From positions 65,147,824 through 65,211,823 of the forward strand of contig CM060322.1 of NCBI GenBank assembly GCA_030674155.1: a stretch of 64,000 nucleotides of DNA. Direction: 5' to 3'. This document shows positions 32,050 through 43,617 of the stretch, one piece after another. The notes below the pieces were generated by a model. It worked only from the letters and a program-made list of their open reading frames with translations. It ran no database searches and had not been told where the DNA came from. This stretch comes from Stramonita haemastoma (lineage: Eukaryota > Mollusca > Gastropoda > Neogastropoda > Muricidae). Numbering within the stretch: position 1 is the first letter of the stretch; every line of letters starts with the position of its first letter. Position numbers and translations under genes: made by a program.

Positions 32050-33858
32050 GATATCCGTATCCCATCTCCAACACAGTCTCCAACCCAGCCCTCGATGCCA
32101 TTCAGCCTCTGCCCATCATGGAGGAACTAGATACTGAATCAACCCTTGCTGATCTCCGCAAAGCAAATGACAGCTTAGCTAGCGGCAAAGCACCTGGCAC
32201 TGATGGCATTCCACCCGACCTCATCAAAAGCTGTAAAGACACCTTACTACAGCCCCTTCACGACGTCCTATGCCAGTGTTGGAGGGAGGGAGCCGTGCCG
32301 CAAGACATGAGAGATGCCAAGATCGTCACTCTCTACAAGAATAAAGGTGACAGGAGTGATTGTAACAACTATAGAGGCATATCTCTCCTGAGCATCGTAG
32401 GAAAACTCTTCGCTCGTGTCATGCTTATGCGCCTCCAGAAACTTGCTGAGCGTGTCTACCCCGAGTCACAATGCGGCTTCCGAGCTGAACGCTCCACGGT
32501 GGACATGATATTCTCCCTACGCCAGCTTCAGGAGAAATGCAGAGAACAACACACACTCCTCTACATAGCCTTCATAGACCTGACCAAGGCCTTTGACCTA
32601 GTCAGCAGGGAAGGGCTATTCAACATCCTTCCAAAAATTGGTTGCCCCCCAAAACTCCACAGTCTCATCAGATCCTTTCATGATGACATGAAGGCAACAA
32701 TCCAGTATGAGGGCAGCATGTCCAACCCATTTGACATCAAGAGTGGAGTCAAGCAAGGCTGTGTCCTTGCTCCCACCCTCTTTGGCATCTTCTTTGCCCT
32801 GCTCCTAAAGCACGCTTTTGGAACTGCAACAAGAGGGTGTATACCTACGCACCAGATCCAGCGGTCGACTATTCAACCTGGCTCGGTTGAAAGCAAAAAC
32901 AAAAGTGATGGAGAAAACAATTAGGGACATGCTTTTTGCTGATGATGCTGCTGTCATTTCTCACACTGAGCAAGAACTCCAATGCCTCATGGATAGGTTT
33001 TCCCAGGCCTGCAAAGACTTCGGCCTGACAATCAGCCTGAAAAAGACCAATGTGCTGAGCCAGGACGTGGTAACTACACCAGCCATCTACATCGATGACT
33101 ACCAGCTCGATGTCGTACACCAGTTCACATACCTGGGATCCACCATCAGTGACAACTTATCCCTTGATGCCGAGATCAACAAGCGCATCGGCAAGGCTGC
33201 TACGACCTTAGGACGCCTCACTACCCGTGTCTGGAAGAATCCAAAGCTGACAATTTCCACCAAGATGGCAGTGTACAACGCCTGCATCGTCAGCACTCTC
33301 CTATATGGCAGTGAAACATGGACAACATACTCCAAACAGGAGCGCAAACTGAACAGCTTCCACCTGCGCTCTCTCCGTTGCATCCTCGGCATCCACTGGA
33401 GTGACAAAGTTACCAACGCTCAGGCCCTCGAGGTTGCAGGTCTTCCCACCATGTACACACTCCTCAGACAGCGCAGACTCAGATGGCTCGGTCACGTGCG
33501 AAGGATGGAGGATGGATGCATTCCTAAAGATCTCCTCTATGGTGAACTTGCCTCCGGCAAGAGAAGCATTGGCCGCCCCCAACTGCGCTACAAAGACGTC
33601 TGCAAGCGTGACATGAAAGCCCTGGACATCAACCTAGAGAACTGGGAGGAGGTAGCGGCTGACCGCAGCAAATGGCGCAGTGTTCTCCACAAACAGCTGA
33701 AGTGTGGTGAAGAAAAGATCCACACCGCAGCAAACGAAAAGAGAGCCAAGCGGAAGGCATGTGCTCCAGCCACCTCAACAAGCCACATCTGCATCAGATG
33801 CAACAGAGACTGCCATTCCCGCATCGGACTGACCAGCCACAGCCGGCGCTGTCGCTGA
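32050..33858 (+). pseudogene. RTE-like reverse transcriptase with C-terminal finger
   Basis: 'DSLASGKAPGTDGIPPDLI' (about 32176-32226), 'DCNNYRGISLLSIVGKLFA', 'YPESQCGFRAERSTVDMIF' and 'LYIAFIDLTKAFDLVSR' (about 32560-32610) give the fingers and first catalytic Asp. 'SGVKQGCVLAPTLFGIFF' lies at about 32740-32793. A frameshift near 32815-32830 moves the frame to one that carries 'MLFADDAAVISHTEQEL' (about 32929-32980; FADD intact), 'QFTYLGSTISDNLSLDAEI', 'RRLRWLGHVRRMEDGC' and the terminal finger beginning 'CIRCNRDC' (about 33787-33855). The endonuclease is absent. Only the one frameshift disturbs an otherwise well-kept frame, which suggests a fairly recent insertion. Confidence 0.88.
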
Positions 33859-33915
33859 ACAAATGACCTGTCTTTTGGCGCGAATTCCATAGTCGACACC
33901 GACTGACAGAGGCCT
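32050..33915 (+). mobile_element. RTE-like LINE inserted in A4, 5'-truncated
   Basis: The plus-strand insert separates A4 coding that reads 'RTPNQIV' (about 33945-33922, minus) from 'GRYPLYV' (32048 onward, minus), which are adjacent in A1 and A3. I found no clear target-site duplication; a few A4 codons may have been lost. The design is that of the LINE at 9304-11223. Confidence 0.82.
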
Positions 33916-36198
33916 ACTATCTGATTTGGTGTCCTGGCAGGCACACCTAAGAACCTTTTACAAGCAATCAAATGAACTTTTTCTAGATGTTCTCATCTGT
34001 GCAACCCCATAATTTCAGCTGAATATAACAATATTGGTTGGATTTGGGTATCAAAATGTTAAAGAATGTGTTTACTGTCATGTCCTTGCACTTCTGGAAA
34101 ACTGTGTTAAGCTTTATGACTGCCTTCTTCCCTTTAGTAACTAGATGCGATGTACATAATTTTGCACTATTCATAGATGTAAAATTAAATCCCAAATAAC
34201 AATAATATTATTGTTAACAACATCTAATCTTTTATTATCAAAAAGACATTATCATTTTTTCTTGAAGATCCTTCTTTCCTGAAAACCATAATCTTAGTTT
34301 TTTCTATGTTTACACTTAAGTTCATATTTCCACAACAAGTTTCTAAGACTCTTAATTGATGTTGTAAGCCAGTGGGTGTAGTTGACATCAATGCCACATC
34401 ATCAGCAAATGACAAAACAACTCAAAAGTATCTGAAAACATTTGAGCCCCACGCTTACCTTTTTCAGTCATAACGTTTGCTAACTGATTAATAAACGTAG
34501 TAAACAATGTGGGGCTTAGAACACAACCTTGTCTTACTCCCATAGGTGTTTGGAACATATCAGTTAATTCAAACTTTGCTCCTATACATGCTGATAATGA
34601 TTTACACATGGCTCTAAGTGATGCAAAAAACTTACCCAATACACTTTGGTCCTTGATATAACGTAACAACCTGTCATGTTCCACTGAGTGAAAGGCCTTT
34701 GTAAAATCTACAAAGGCAACATATAATTTTCTTCCTTTTTTAGCCACATAGTTCTGAATAGTAGCATACAATGGAAGTATATGATCAGTTGTAGAATACA
34801 TTTCCCAAAATCCTGCCTGACATTCTGAATTAAAGTTATTTCTTTCTAACTATTCATACAATCGAGCATTCAAAATTGTAGTGTAACATTTAGATACTAT
34901 ACTTAAAAGAGACACACCTCTATAGTTGTCAACATCCTCTGGATCTCCTTTCTTACACAAAGGAATGATTATGGCTTTGGACCATTTTTGTGGGTATATG
35001 CCTTGGTAAAAAGTTACATTAAATAGCTTTACTAGAAATAGATTGACTTTTGCACCCCCATTTTTATGGCATTTCTGCAGAAATTTCATCAATACCACAT
35101 GCTTTATTGTTTTTCATTTTTGCAATAGCATTTGTAACTTCTTCTTCTGTTATCTTTTTATTTAACACGTGGTCTATTTCTTTGGGTAAATCGCTTACAA
35201 TATTACATTCCTCAATACATTCATCATTATTACCCTGGAAGACTTTTTCTAAAGTGGTTAAACCAGTCATCTGTAATAATGTTGTTTCTTATTCTTTTCT
35301 TATTTCCAAGACCCAACCTTCTTGATTCCTTCCAAAAACTAGGACTGTTAACCTCATTTGCTATCTTTTTACTTTGTTGCCTGTTATAAGTGGGTTTCTT
35401 AGCTTTTAGCAACTGTTTATATATCTTTCTAGCTTCTACACATATAATTCTATCTTCTTCCTTCCTGGTAAATCAAAAATGATAAAGTTTTCTTCTAGTT
35501 TCTTTTTTGACATTTTCACACTTATCATTATATCTTGCCGACTTTGCCTTTTTGTTGAAACCAGTTTTCATAACCATACATCTGCTAGCATCTTTCAGAC
35601 AATGTACAGATATTTCAAGGGCACTGTCCACATATCTTTCTAAATCCTTTACAGCTATCAACATTTTGTTTTGAATATCTTTGCTCTTCCATTATTTAAC
35701 AAACTCTGTGTATGCATCATTCCAGATGCACTTTTCATATACTTTATTTTCATTTTGTTTTTTTTTAATATAACCCCCTTCCTGATTGTCCCTTGGTACT
35801 ACTTTCATACTTACAGGCAAATGGTCTGACTCTACAATGCTGTCTACCTCTAAAGCTGAAATATGAACAGATGAATAAAATTCTACAGATACAATAAAAT
35901 AATCCACCACACTTTCACCAGAATATCCAATAAATGTACAATTATCATCAAAGCCTGGCTCACTAAGGCCATTTAATATTACACAGTCATGCATGTTGCA
36001 CAGTTCAGTTAGTTGTTCCCCAAAGTTGTTTATGGTATCATCTTGAGATTTCCTTGGATAATGATTGTAGTCAGAAATCAACATTTGTTCAAAATCACTG
36101 CTATATCCGTTAAAGCTATAGTTTTGCATTGCAGTTCCTGCATTTAGATCTCCACTTAGAAGAATAAAAAAAACTATATATATCACCATGCTGTTCAT
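33915..36198 (-). pseudogene. A4 ORF2: endonuclease C-terminus and reverse transcriptase
   Basis: 'LLSGDLNAGTAMQNYSF' (about 36160-36110) is the endonuclease GDFN block. 'SVVDYFIVSVEFYSS' and 'ESDHLPVSMK' (about 35830-35800) give its Asp-His pair. RT follows with 'MKNNKACGIDEISAEM' (about 35115-35070), 'YRGVSLLSIVSKCYTT', 'LYVAFVDFTKAFHSVEHDRL' (about 34720-34665), 'MGVRQGCVLSPTLF' (about 34550-34505) and 'SFADDVALMSTTPTGLQ' (about 34415-34365), with FADD intact. Several frameshifts split it. The tail end 'GFNFTSMNSAKL' to 'LKLWGCTDEN' and 'IACKRFLGVPARTPNQI' reaches the insertion near 33915. Confidence 0.83.
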
Positions 36199-36439
36199 AT
36201 ATGTTGTTATTCAGTTTAATGTCTCTTCACATAAGTGATATTAGACAAAAAACAAACAACAACAAAAAAGCAAACAAGTAATGTTACTTGTAGAACTTTC
36301 AACCAATGGTAGAAACAAAAAGTAAATAAAAACACCAAAAGTGAACATTAAAACCCTAAACAATCAATCAGAACTTTTTAGAAAACTAACAAAAGAGCAC
36401 AGATTAAATGTCTCTGTCTGGTAAACAAGCTTTTTTTCT

Positions 36440-36840
36440 TTTTTTTTTAAGCTTTGTCCAGTTTACATACATACAACTCCTACTCCTACACAAGTTTTGT
36501 CCAGTTTGCGTACATACAACTCCTATACAAGTTTTGTCCATTTGACATACATCTCCTACACAAATTTTGTCCAGTTTACATACATACATCTCCTACACAA
36601 GTTTGGCCCAGTTTGCGTACATACAACTCCTAGGCAAGTTTTGTCCAGTTTACATACATACAACTCCTAGACAAGTTTTGTCCAGTTTACATACATACAA
36701 CTCCTATACAAGTTTTGTCCAATTTAAATACAACTCCTACACAAGTTTTGTCCAGTTTACATACATACAACTCCTACACAAACTTTGTCCAATTTACATA
36801 CATACAACTCCTGCACAAGATTTATCCCTCCGAGACAGAC
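36440..36840. repeat. 37 bp minisatellite (GTTTTGTCCAGTTTACATAC...)
   Basis: About ten copies of a 37 bp unit that contains TTTTGTCCAGTT, TACATACATACAACTCCT and ACACAA. Degenerate units extend to about 37200 around a compound (CA)n-(TA)n tract. Confidence 0.88.
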
Positions 36841-36956
36841 ATTACAATTTACATACAACTCTCTCATAAACTGTATTTCTCCGGGACAGACGTAATATTT
36901 TACATACATATTATGACTTCAGTAGTGTTGTCCCTCCCTCCCGTACAGAAATTACA

Positions 36957-37149
<193 letters not shown>

Positions 37150-37439
37150 CTCGTACAGAAGTTTTGTCCCTCCCGTACAGATGTTAAAATTTACATACAT
37201 ACATACAACTTTTTTTTCTTTTTTTTCTTTTTTTGAAGATAGTACACTTTACTGATCATAAAGAAAAGAATCAAAGATCAAGTAAACAAAAACGTGACAA
37301 ATTTGAATCATGGGCCAATGAATCAATCAATCAACCAAGCATTCAATCTATCTATCAGTTAAAAATATTCAAGCACGCAACTCTCATTTACTTCAGTGTA
37401 TGACAGAATTTTCACATTGTACATTGTAAGTCTCGTAAA

Positions 37440-37810
37440 CAAGCTACTGACATGTTCATAAACACTATAGTAAACTGTCAATAGGACTGTTCTTCAGCGA
37501 TAAGGCGAGTTCACACAGCAAGACACAGTTGCTTAATATGTTGTCCAGAGAGTTCTCACGTGTGATAGGAAGACACTGTTTTAAAACGGGACAGTCAAAA
37601 AGAATATGACTGACTGAAATCGTCCCATCACATATGCAATGCACATTTTTAGCATACTTCGTTTGGAAGGCATTTAATTTAAGTCTATTTATGAGACAAA
37701 TGACCACTCTAAGACGCAATTTATCCAACCCAAAACGTACACAGAGAATATGATTAAGGTCAGAAGAGGAAACATGTTGATGAGAAAATCCAGCGTCTTC
37801 TTGTTTTTAC
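37440..37810 (-). pseudogene. I-like LINE 3' fragment: C-terminal finger region
   Basis: The frame (37728-37465) reads 'NRLKLNAFQTKYAKNVHC', the finger piece 'CICDGTISVSHILFDC' (C-x-C ... H-x3-C), 'LDNILSNC' and 'LALSLKNSPIDSLL'. It aligns with the C-terminal part of the fragment at 24165-24990. It interrupts A4 endonuclease coding near 37810 and is 5'-truncated. Confidence 0.78.
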
Positions 37811-38300
37811 CTAACATGTTTCCAGCATGCATGTTCGATCAAAGTATAATTCTCATCGACATATATGTCTGCTAGGCATTAATCTAGTAATTCAATTCCA
37901 TATACGCCATGTTTTGACATCCAGAACAAAGAGTCACAAGGTGGAATATTATGAAAAAATCATCATGTTGTTATCTGTGGAAAAGAGGTGTCTGTCTATA
38001 TGTAAAACTACTGTATTTTCTTGTTCTCCCTGAATGCATGTAAAAGAATCAGCAAAAGATTTTTTTACCATTACAACTACTCCACCAGAGTATCTTCCTT
38101 GATGGGATAGTTTCTTTGCTTTGGAAATAAATATTACATAGTCATCAAATAAAGCTCTCTCAAAATCAAACGCTATGTAAGTTTCCGTTAGACATAGGAA
38201 GTCATAAGACACTAGAAAATTAATAAACTCAGAGTTTTCTAACCTTTGTAAAAGTCCATTAACATGATAATTCAGAAATTTAACAGATTGCATATTTACA
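37811..38300 (-). pseudogene. A4 ORF2: endonuclease N-terminus
   Basis: 'SVKFLNYHVNGLLQRLENSE' (about 38285-38225) is the first endonuclease block and 'LCLTETYIAF' carries the catalytic Glu. 'FISKAKKLSHQGRYSGG' (about 38125-38075) is the phrase found in A2 ('FISKAKKLTHQGRYSG'). The frame shifts near 37950 and continues as 'NIPPCDSLFWMSKHGVYG' to about 37811, where the I-like fragment begins. Confidence 0.82.
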
Positions 38301-38379
38301 TTATGTACATGAGAGAGAAAGACAGAGAGAGAAGACCAACAGACAGATAGAAAGACAGATAGAGACAGAAACACAGAAG

Positions 38380-38720
38380 TAGCATTAAATGTGGAGGAAA
38401 TTCCTTCCCCTTTATTAGCTCAAAGGACTTACTGCTTACATGAGGCCACATAGCCAGACTGATGTTGAAAGGGCTTTTCTGAATGCATTACACGATGTCA
38501 CATGGTATCATATAGGCAGGCTGATGATCAGAGCCCTGAATTTCTCTGACCCTTTACATGATGTCACATGGCGTCTGACGTTGGAAACACTAGATTTCTC
38601 TGAGCCAGGATGCAGGCTACAGCTGATGACAGAATAGCAAGGTGATTTGACGGCTAACAGTTGTTGTTTTTCTTTCTTTCCTTCTCTACCTCTTCACCAT
38701 GGCAAAGATTCTGTAGACTT
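38380..38720. other. No gene seen
   Basis: Ordinary-composition DNA with an imperfect direct repeat, ACATGATGTCACATGG-like words at about 38488-38504 and 38555-38571. Probably the 5' flank of LINE A4 or plain intron sequence. Confidence 0.5.
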
Positions 38721-38990
38721 CAGGGTGTATGCTGGGTATGTTCATGTTTCCATAACACACCTAATACTGACATAAATGATGGAATCTTTAACATGCATAT
38801 TTGATTTTCTCCATCTGTATATACACGAAGGGCATTGAGGCACTTGCAGGTCTGCACTTGAAGTAGACCCGAAAGATCAAGAAAATCACCACCCTTAATC
38901 CACCAGATGCCACTGAGCTTCAAACCCACGGCCTCATGACCTATGGGACTGCAGTCGAACTGTCTTAACAAATCAAATATGTGACGCTCC
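38721..38990 (-). mobile_element. tRNA-derived SINE, 3'-truncated (S3)
   Basis: Read on the minus strand: tRNA-like head with B box GGGTTTGAAGC (about 38917-38928), then GTGGCATCTGGTGGATTAAG, CAGACCTGCAAGTGCCTCAA, AAATCAAATATGCATGTTAA and AACATGAACATACCCAGCAT. I recognise the last three phrases as the body of a very abundant gastropod SINE that normally ends in GAA repeats. The end is missing here at 38721. Confidence 0.78.
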
Positions 38991-39482
38991 ACCACGAAAT
39001 GAGTCGCTTAGCACATTACCCAATTTTGCGCTAGGAGCCATTAAAGGCAGGTGGGGGTCAAGTTGTTAATTTTGAGATTTTGATCGATTATTAAACTATA
39101 TCCGTTTATCTACCTTATAATGAAAGATCAAGGCATAAGTTTTATTCCTTTTGCTTTTAAATGTGTTTTGAAAATACACAAGTCCTCATTCTGACAACCT
39201 GTTACGAAAATAAACCTGCCCGTTCCTCATTTTGTCACATCCTGCAGTCTATCATTTCAATTTGTAATAACTTTGCACAGAATTGTCCGATTTTCAAACT
39301 GTTTTTTGTATTGGATAGTCCTTTTATTGCAAATTAATAACTTGTCAATAACTAAAAATTGACCTCTGGTGCAGTGCGACTCCTTATGTGGTGGAGCGTC
39401 ACATATTGTGTCAGTCAGTTGATCCAGATCACAAAACAAACATACCTCTTTTATTTCTCGGTTTGTTTTGTTCACGTTTATT
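38991..39482. other. No gene seen
   Basis: The phrase GTGGAGCGTCACAT occurs twice in inverted orientation (38979-38993 and 39391-39405), giving an approximately 425 bp inverted-repeat pair that may mark a small non-autonomous element. No open frame with a known domain. Confidence 0.4.
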
Positions 39483-39795
39483 TTACTGGATAACTCAGTG
39501 GTCAGAGCATTTGCTTTCCCCTAGCTAGGGTTAAGCAGCATCACACGTGGTTACTAAGTGGATGGGTGACCGTTTGCACACCTTGGTTTCAGTACAGTCC
39601 CCCAGTTCATCCAGCTGTCAATGGGTACTTGCCTGCGCCCGTTTTTAGGGTCAGGGAAGATGAAGCAGAGACGGAGAGGAGATGGGTGCCACCTTCAATA
39701 TGCTGGCCCATAGTGAAGTTGATGTCTCTGATGCCTCGCTCCGCTACGACGACATTATTTATTAGGCTATAGGACACCTTTACCTTTTACACCTC
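39483..39795 (+). mobile_element. SINE with tRNA-like A box and 5S-rRNA-like internal region (S4)
   Basis: GGATAACTCAGTGGTCAGAGCA (here split: GGATAACTCAGTGG, TCAGAGCA) resembles a tRNA A box. It is followed by GTTAAGCAGCATC, GTGGTTACTAAG and TGGATGGGTGACCG (39529-39572), which follow the box A, intermediate element and box C of 5S rRNA genes in order and spacing. The body has CAATGGGTACTTGCC, GAGATGGGTGCCACCTTC and TATAGGACACCTTTACCTTT, typical of molluscan SINEs. Confidence 0.72.
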
Positions 39796-39974
39796 AAAAG
39801 TTGTTAAAAGAGTCCCCAGAACACCCATAATTTACTTTAAAAAGTAAAGAAAGAAAACCAGAACGGTGACGGTGGTACATGACAAAATTCACAAGAAAAG
39901 TTCTTGCTAAGCCAAATGTTGGCTTAGTAAAACATTTCCTAAGTACAGCTTGATTTTCAGCTTCTGTTGGAGCT

Positions 39975-40176
<202 letters not shown>

Positions 40177-40231
40177 CACACTTTATCCTAATTCAACAGT
40201 ATTTGAACCCAGTGTCCATTGCTGAGCTGAC

Positions 40232-40459
40232 CTGAAGAGAGGAGTTGCCAGACCATTCCAACAGAACGACATGGAAGACGTAGCGGGACTGCAGCCCATA
40301 AGCACTGGTGATGGCCACGTCCCCACAGTTGAGGTGAGAGGGGTTGTTGGTTCGGATCTCTGTTTGCAGTTCTGGCCCTGCCTGTTGCAGGATGGAGAGG
40401 GACACCTTGCCTTTCTTCAGGTCACGGTCCTGGCTGATGGAGTTCACGATCACGTCCAT
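40232..40459 (-). CDS. Macro-domain host gene, exon 3: N-terminal half of macro domain
   Basis: A 228 bp exon, 76 codons, phase 0 at both ends. The acceptor GTGCGACAG precedes 40459; the donor TCTTCAG/GTCAGC follows 40232. It encodes '[20 protein letters not shown]', '[15 protein letters not shown]', '[19 protein letters not shown]' and '[12 protein letters not shown]'. This is the beta-alpha core of a macro domain: the DVIVN strand, the AGPELQ helix, the GDVAIT strand and the YVFHVVL strand. The usual Gly-Gly-Gly loop is replaced by Lys-Lys-Gly-Lys and the Asn after IVN is absent, so ADP-ribose hydrolase activity is unlikely while binding remains possible (inference). The acceptor is next to a (CA)n tract at 40472-40640. 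Confidence 0.9.
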
Positions 40460-40467
40460 CTGTCGCA

Positions 40468-40471
<4 letters not shown>

Positions 40472-40541
<70 letters not shown>

Positions 40542-40569
40542 ACCACCACCACACAACACAACACACACA

Positions 40570-40628
<59 letters not shown>

Positions 40629-40640
40629 ACACACACACAC
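40472..40640. repeat. (CA)n with a central CCA/ACAACAC patch
   Basis: (CA)n at 40472-40540 and 40561-40640. On the gene strand it reads (TG)n directly upstream of the exon 3 acceptor, where a polypyrimidine tract is usual. Confidence 0.95.
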
Positions 40641-40735
40641 TCTCTGTAAATACTGCATACAATGATGCTTTATACCACGTATTGTAAACATAATCAGGGC
40701 GAAAGGAATACTTAGTGAAAACTGTATATAAAAAA

Positions 40736-41262
40736 GGATATGGCATAGGGAATACAGCAAACAAGAACATGGCACAGGGAATACAGCAAACAAGGACATG
40801 GCATAGGGAATAATGCAAACAAGGACATGGCATAGGGAATACAGCAAACAAGGACATGGCACAGGGAATACAGCAAACAAGGACATGGCATAGGGAATAA
40901 TGCAAACAAGGACATGGCATAGGGAATACAGCAAACAAGGACATGGCACAGGGAATACAGCAAACAAGGACATGGCATAGGGAATAATGCAAACAAGGAC
41001 ATGGCATAGGGAATACAGCAAACAAGGACATGGCATAGGGAATAATGCAAACAAGGACATGGCATAGGGAATACAGCAAACAAGGACATGGCACAGGGAA
41101 CACAGCAAACAAGGACATGGCATAGGGAATACAGCAAACAAGGACATGGCACAGGGAATACAGCAAACAAGGACATGGCACAGGGAATACAGCAAACAAG
41201 GACATGGCATAGGGAATAATGCAAACAAGGACATGACACAGAGAATGCTGTAAACAAGGATA
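40736..41262. repeat. 29 bp minisatellite, about 18 copies
   Basis: Unit AAGGACATGGCATAGGGAATACAGCAAAC with variants CACAGGG and AATAATG. Because 29 is not a multiple of three, all three minus-strand frames show the same peptide repeat; this is a sequence artefact, not a repetitive protein. Lies in the intron between exons 2 and 3. Confidence 0.95.
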
Positions 41263-41301
41263 GAGAAGACTGGGACTGTAGAAACACCTGTGGAGACTCA
41301 C

Positions 41302-41399
41302 CAGCTGTTTGGCGATTTCTCCTTTCACAATAGACACTGTGATGTTGGTCTGAACAACAGTGGAACCTGTCTTTTGCACTGGGGAACTGGCTGACACAC
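41302..41399 (-). CDS. Macro-domain host gene, exon 2
   Basis: A 98 bp exon that starts in phase 1 and ends in phase 0. The proposed acceptor is TTGATACGGCAG before 41399, and the donor is CAGCTG/GTGAGT after 41302. It encodes 'VSASSPVQKTGSTVV' and 'ITVSIVKGEIAKQL'. The second phrase is the first beta-strand of a macro domain (a nucleic-acid-like 'V.L..G.I....' strand) and runs directly into 'MDVIVNS' of exon 3. The polypyrimidine tract of the acceptor is weak, so the 5' boundary is less certain than the 3' one. The left-hand 43 bp of the exon (its 5' part) are present again in the duplicate at 47917-47959. Confidence 0.83.
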
Positions 41400-41499
41400 C
41401 TGCCGTATCAAATTCCACATTTGTCAGACAAGAATGAAAGCAGGCACAAAACTTCAACCCAGTTGTTGTATATTGCTCTGCCCACCATAGAGCCCATAT

Positions 41500-42138
41500 T
41501 GGGGTTGTATTTGGCTGAATTGTAAATCTCAGATTAAAACTGTGCAACTATACACAGATTGAAACAGGGTTCAAAACCAACTCTGCTTTCTTTCCAAGCA
41601 TCAATGTCTTGGCCAACCATAAAGGTCAACCAGGACGGCCATTGCATTGTGGGATGAACCACATCAACGACACATAAAATGAGATAAAACCCAAACCAGA
41701 TACATTAAAACAACCTGGTATTTAACAACTGACTATAACACTTTCACTCATATCAGATGGAGAAAATTTGATTCTCTCAAGAAGTTGAAAATGTTGTTTG
41801 ATGAAACATTGCAGAAAAGGGTCTTCAGGCAGCCTGCAGTAAAAGGCTTGAAGCACATAATAAATTAGACTTATTGTGTCAGACAAGAAAAACAACAACA
41901 CCTGATTAACCCTTTGTATGACATCATAGAAGAAAGAAACAGCATAGAATTGACCGTTTGTATGATGTCATACAAGAAACAAAACATGAAACTAATTATT
42001 TGCATTCTGTCATACAGAAAACAAACAACATAGAATTAACCCACTGCATAATGTCATACAGGAAAGAAACAACATAGAAGTAACTACTGTACAACTAATA
42101 TAAGAAACAAAACACAAAAGTAACCATTTGCATTCTGT
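41500..42138. other. Intron 1 of the macro-domain gene, no gene
   Basis: Contains a short-period repeat: CATTCTGT(C/T)A(T/C)ACAG and GTATGA(C/T)(G/A)TCAT(A/-)CA phrases recur at about 41915, 41960, 42005, 42045 and 42130, with period about 40-45 bp, each followed by AAACAACATAGAA-like words. A degenerate minisatellite. Confidence 0.6.
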
Positions 42139-42280
42139 TACACAGAACAGAAACAAAACACAGAACCAACCATTTGTACCATGTCATTGATAACGAAAGA
42201 AATCAGCATGGAACTAAGAGACAGACCGGCCAGCAACTGTGTAAACAGACAGACAGACAGAGCGACAGACAAAGGTTTGA

Positions 42281-42383
<103 letters not shown>

Positions 42384-42400
42384 CAGACAGACAGACAGAC

Positions 42401-42538
42401 CGTTTGGTTGTGGAGGTGCCCTCAGAGTGGGTTGAGGGGGGTCAATATTTTGAAGAGGTGGGTGGACGTCAGGTAAAGAGGGTGTCCCCTTTACTTCGGC
42501 CGCAGCAGGTCTGTCTGGATATGTTCCTGCCTGGACAC
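42401..42538 (-). CDS. Macro-domain host gene, exon 1 in this window: linker
   Basis: A 138 bp exon, 46 codons, phase 1 at both ends. The acceptor TTTCCTGACAG precedes 42538; the donor CAAACG/GTCTGT follows 42401. It encodes a proline-rich linker: 'VQAGTYPDRPAAAEVKGTPS', 'LPDVHPPLQNIDPPQPTLRA', 'PPQPN'. The phase-1 end joins in frame to the phase-1 start of exon 2. No domain is recognised; such linkers separate macro domains in multi-macro proteins. A paralogous exon lies at 48983-49120. Further 5' exons are not visible. Confidence 0.7.
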
Positions 42539-42789
42539 CTGTCAGGAAATGATGCACACACATAATGCAGACACACCTGTAGGTTTCCTCCACTTTCAGC
42601 TGCTATTAGCTGCTATCCATTGCATCCCAGCTTGTGTTCATCATAGCAGAAACTGACCACACTTAGACTTGGTTAAAGGGAAGGCTAATTATTAGACACT
42701 TGGCCATGGACCCTTGACTGAGTTATGATGTATTTACGCAATGTGCAGAGAATGAAATTCATGTTCAACACCATCCATCGTGCCAAGAA

Positions 42790-43036
42790 ATCATTCGTCC
42801 ATCCCTCCATCCCTCCAGCTCTCCGTCCTTCTGTCAATCCCTCCATCCATCCTTTTCTCCATCCCTCCATCCCTCCCTCCTTCCCTCCATCCGTCCATCC
42901 ATCTATCCATCCATCTCTCTGTCCCTCCCTCCCTCCCTCCATCCATCAATCCATCCATTTCTCTGTCCCTCCCTCCCTCCCTCCCTCCGTCCATACATCC
43001 ATCCATCCATCTCTCCCTCCCTCCCTCCCTCCATCT
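42790..43036. repeat. (CATC)n / (CCTC)n minisatellite
   Basis: Mixed CCATCCAT and CCCTCCCT repeats, higher-order blocks such as CTCTGTCCCTCCCTCC at about 42916 and 42962. Begins exactly at the right end of X1. Confidence 0.92.
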
Positions 43037-43185
43037 GTTCTGTGCTGCCAGGTCAAAGTAATATTACTTTGTCCTCTGTTCAGCTTGCTGTCTTGGTGTG
43101 ACTAAAGATAACAGTTGCAGCTGCACATCTATCAGAAATGGCCTGACATTATAGGAAACACTGCAGCGTTCTTTTTTTCTTCCAA
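43037..43185. other. Short unique stretch, no gene
   Basis: About 150 bp between two repeat tracts. Nothing recognised. Confidence 0.5.
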
Positions 43186-43558
<373 letters not shown>

Positions 43559-43617
43559 TCTGATGGTAGTGTCTGACACAGAGCCAACCCCATGATGAGC
43601 AAGAAAGGGAGCAGCAC

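Noticed and set aside
39483..39600. 5S rRNA gene
   Set aside because: Only the internal control region resembles 5S; the 5' and 3' arms are missing and SINE body follows.
40736..41262. CRISPR-like array (29 bp repeat)
   Set aside because: Units are head to tail with no spacers, in a eukaryotic intron.
40422..41547. Long minus-strand frames with a repeated [17 protein letters not shown] peptide
   Set aside because: They are produced in all three frames by the 29 bp minisatellite, and run on into (CA)n. No start, domain or codon bias supports a protein.
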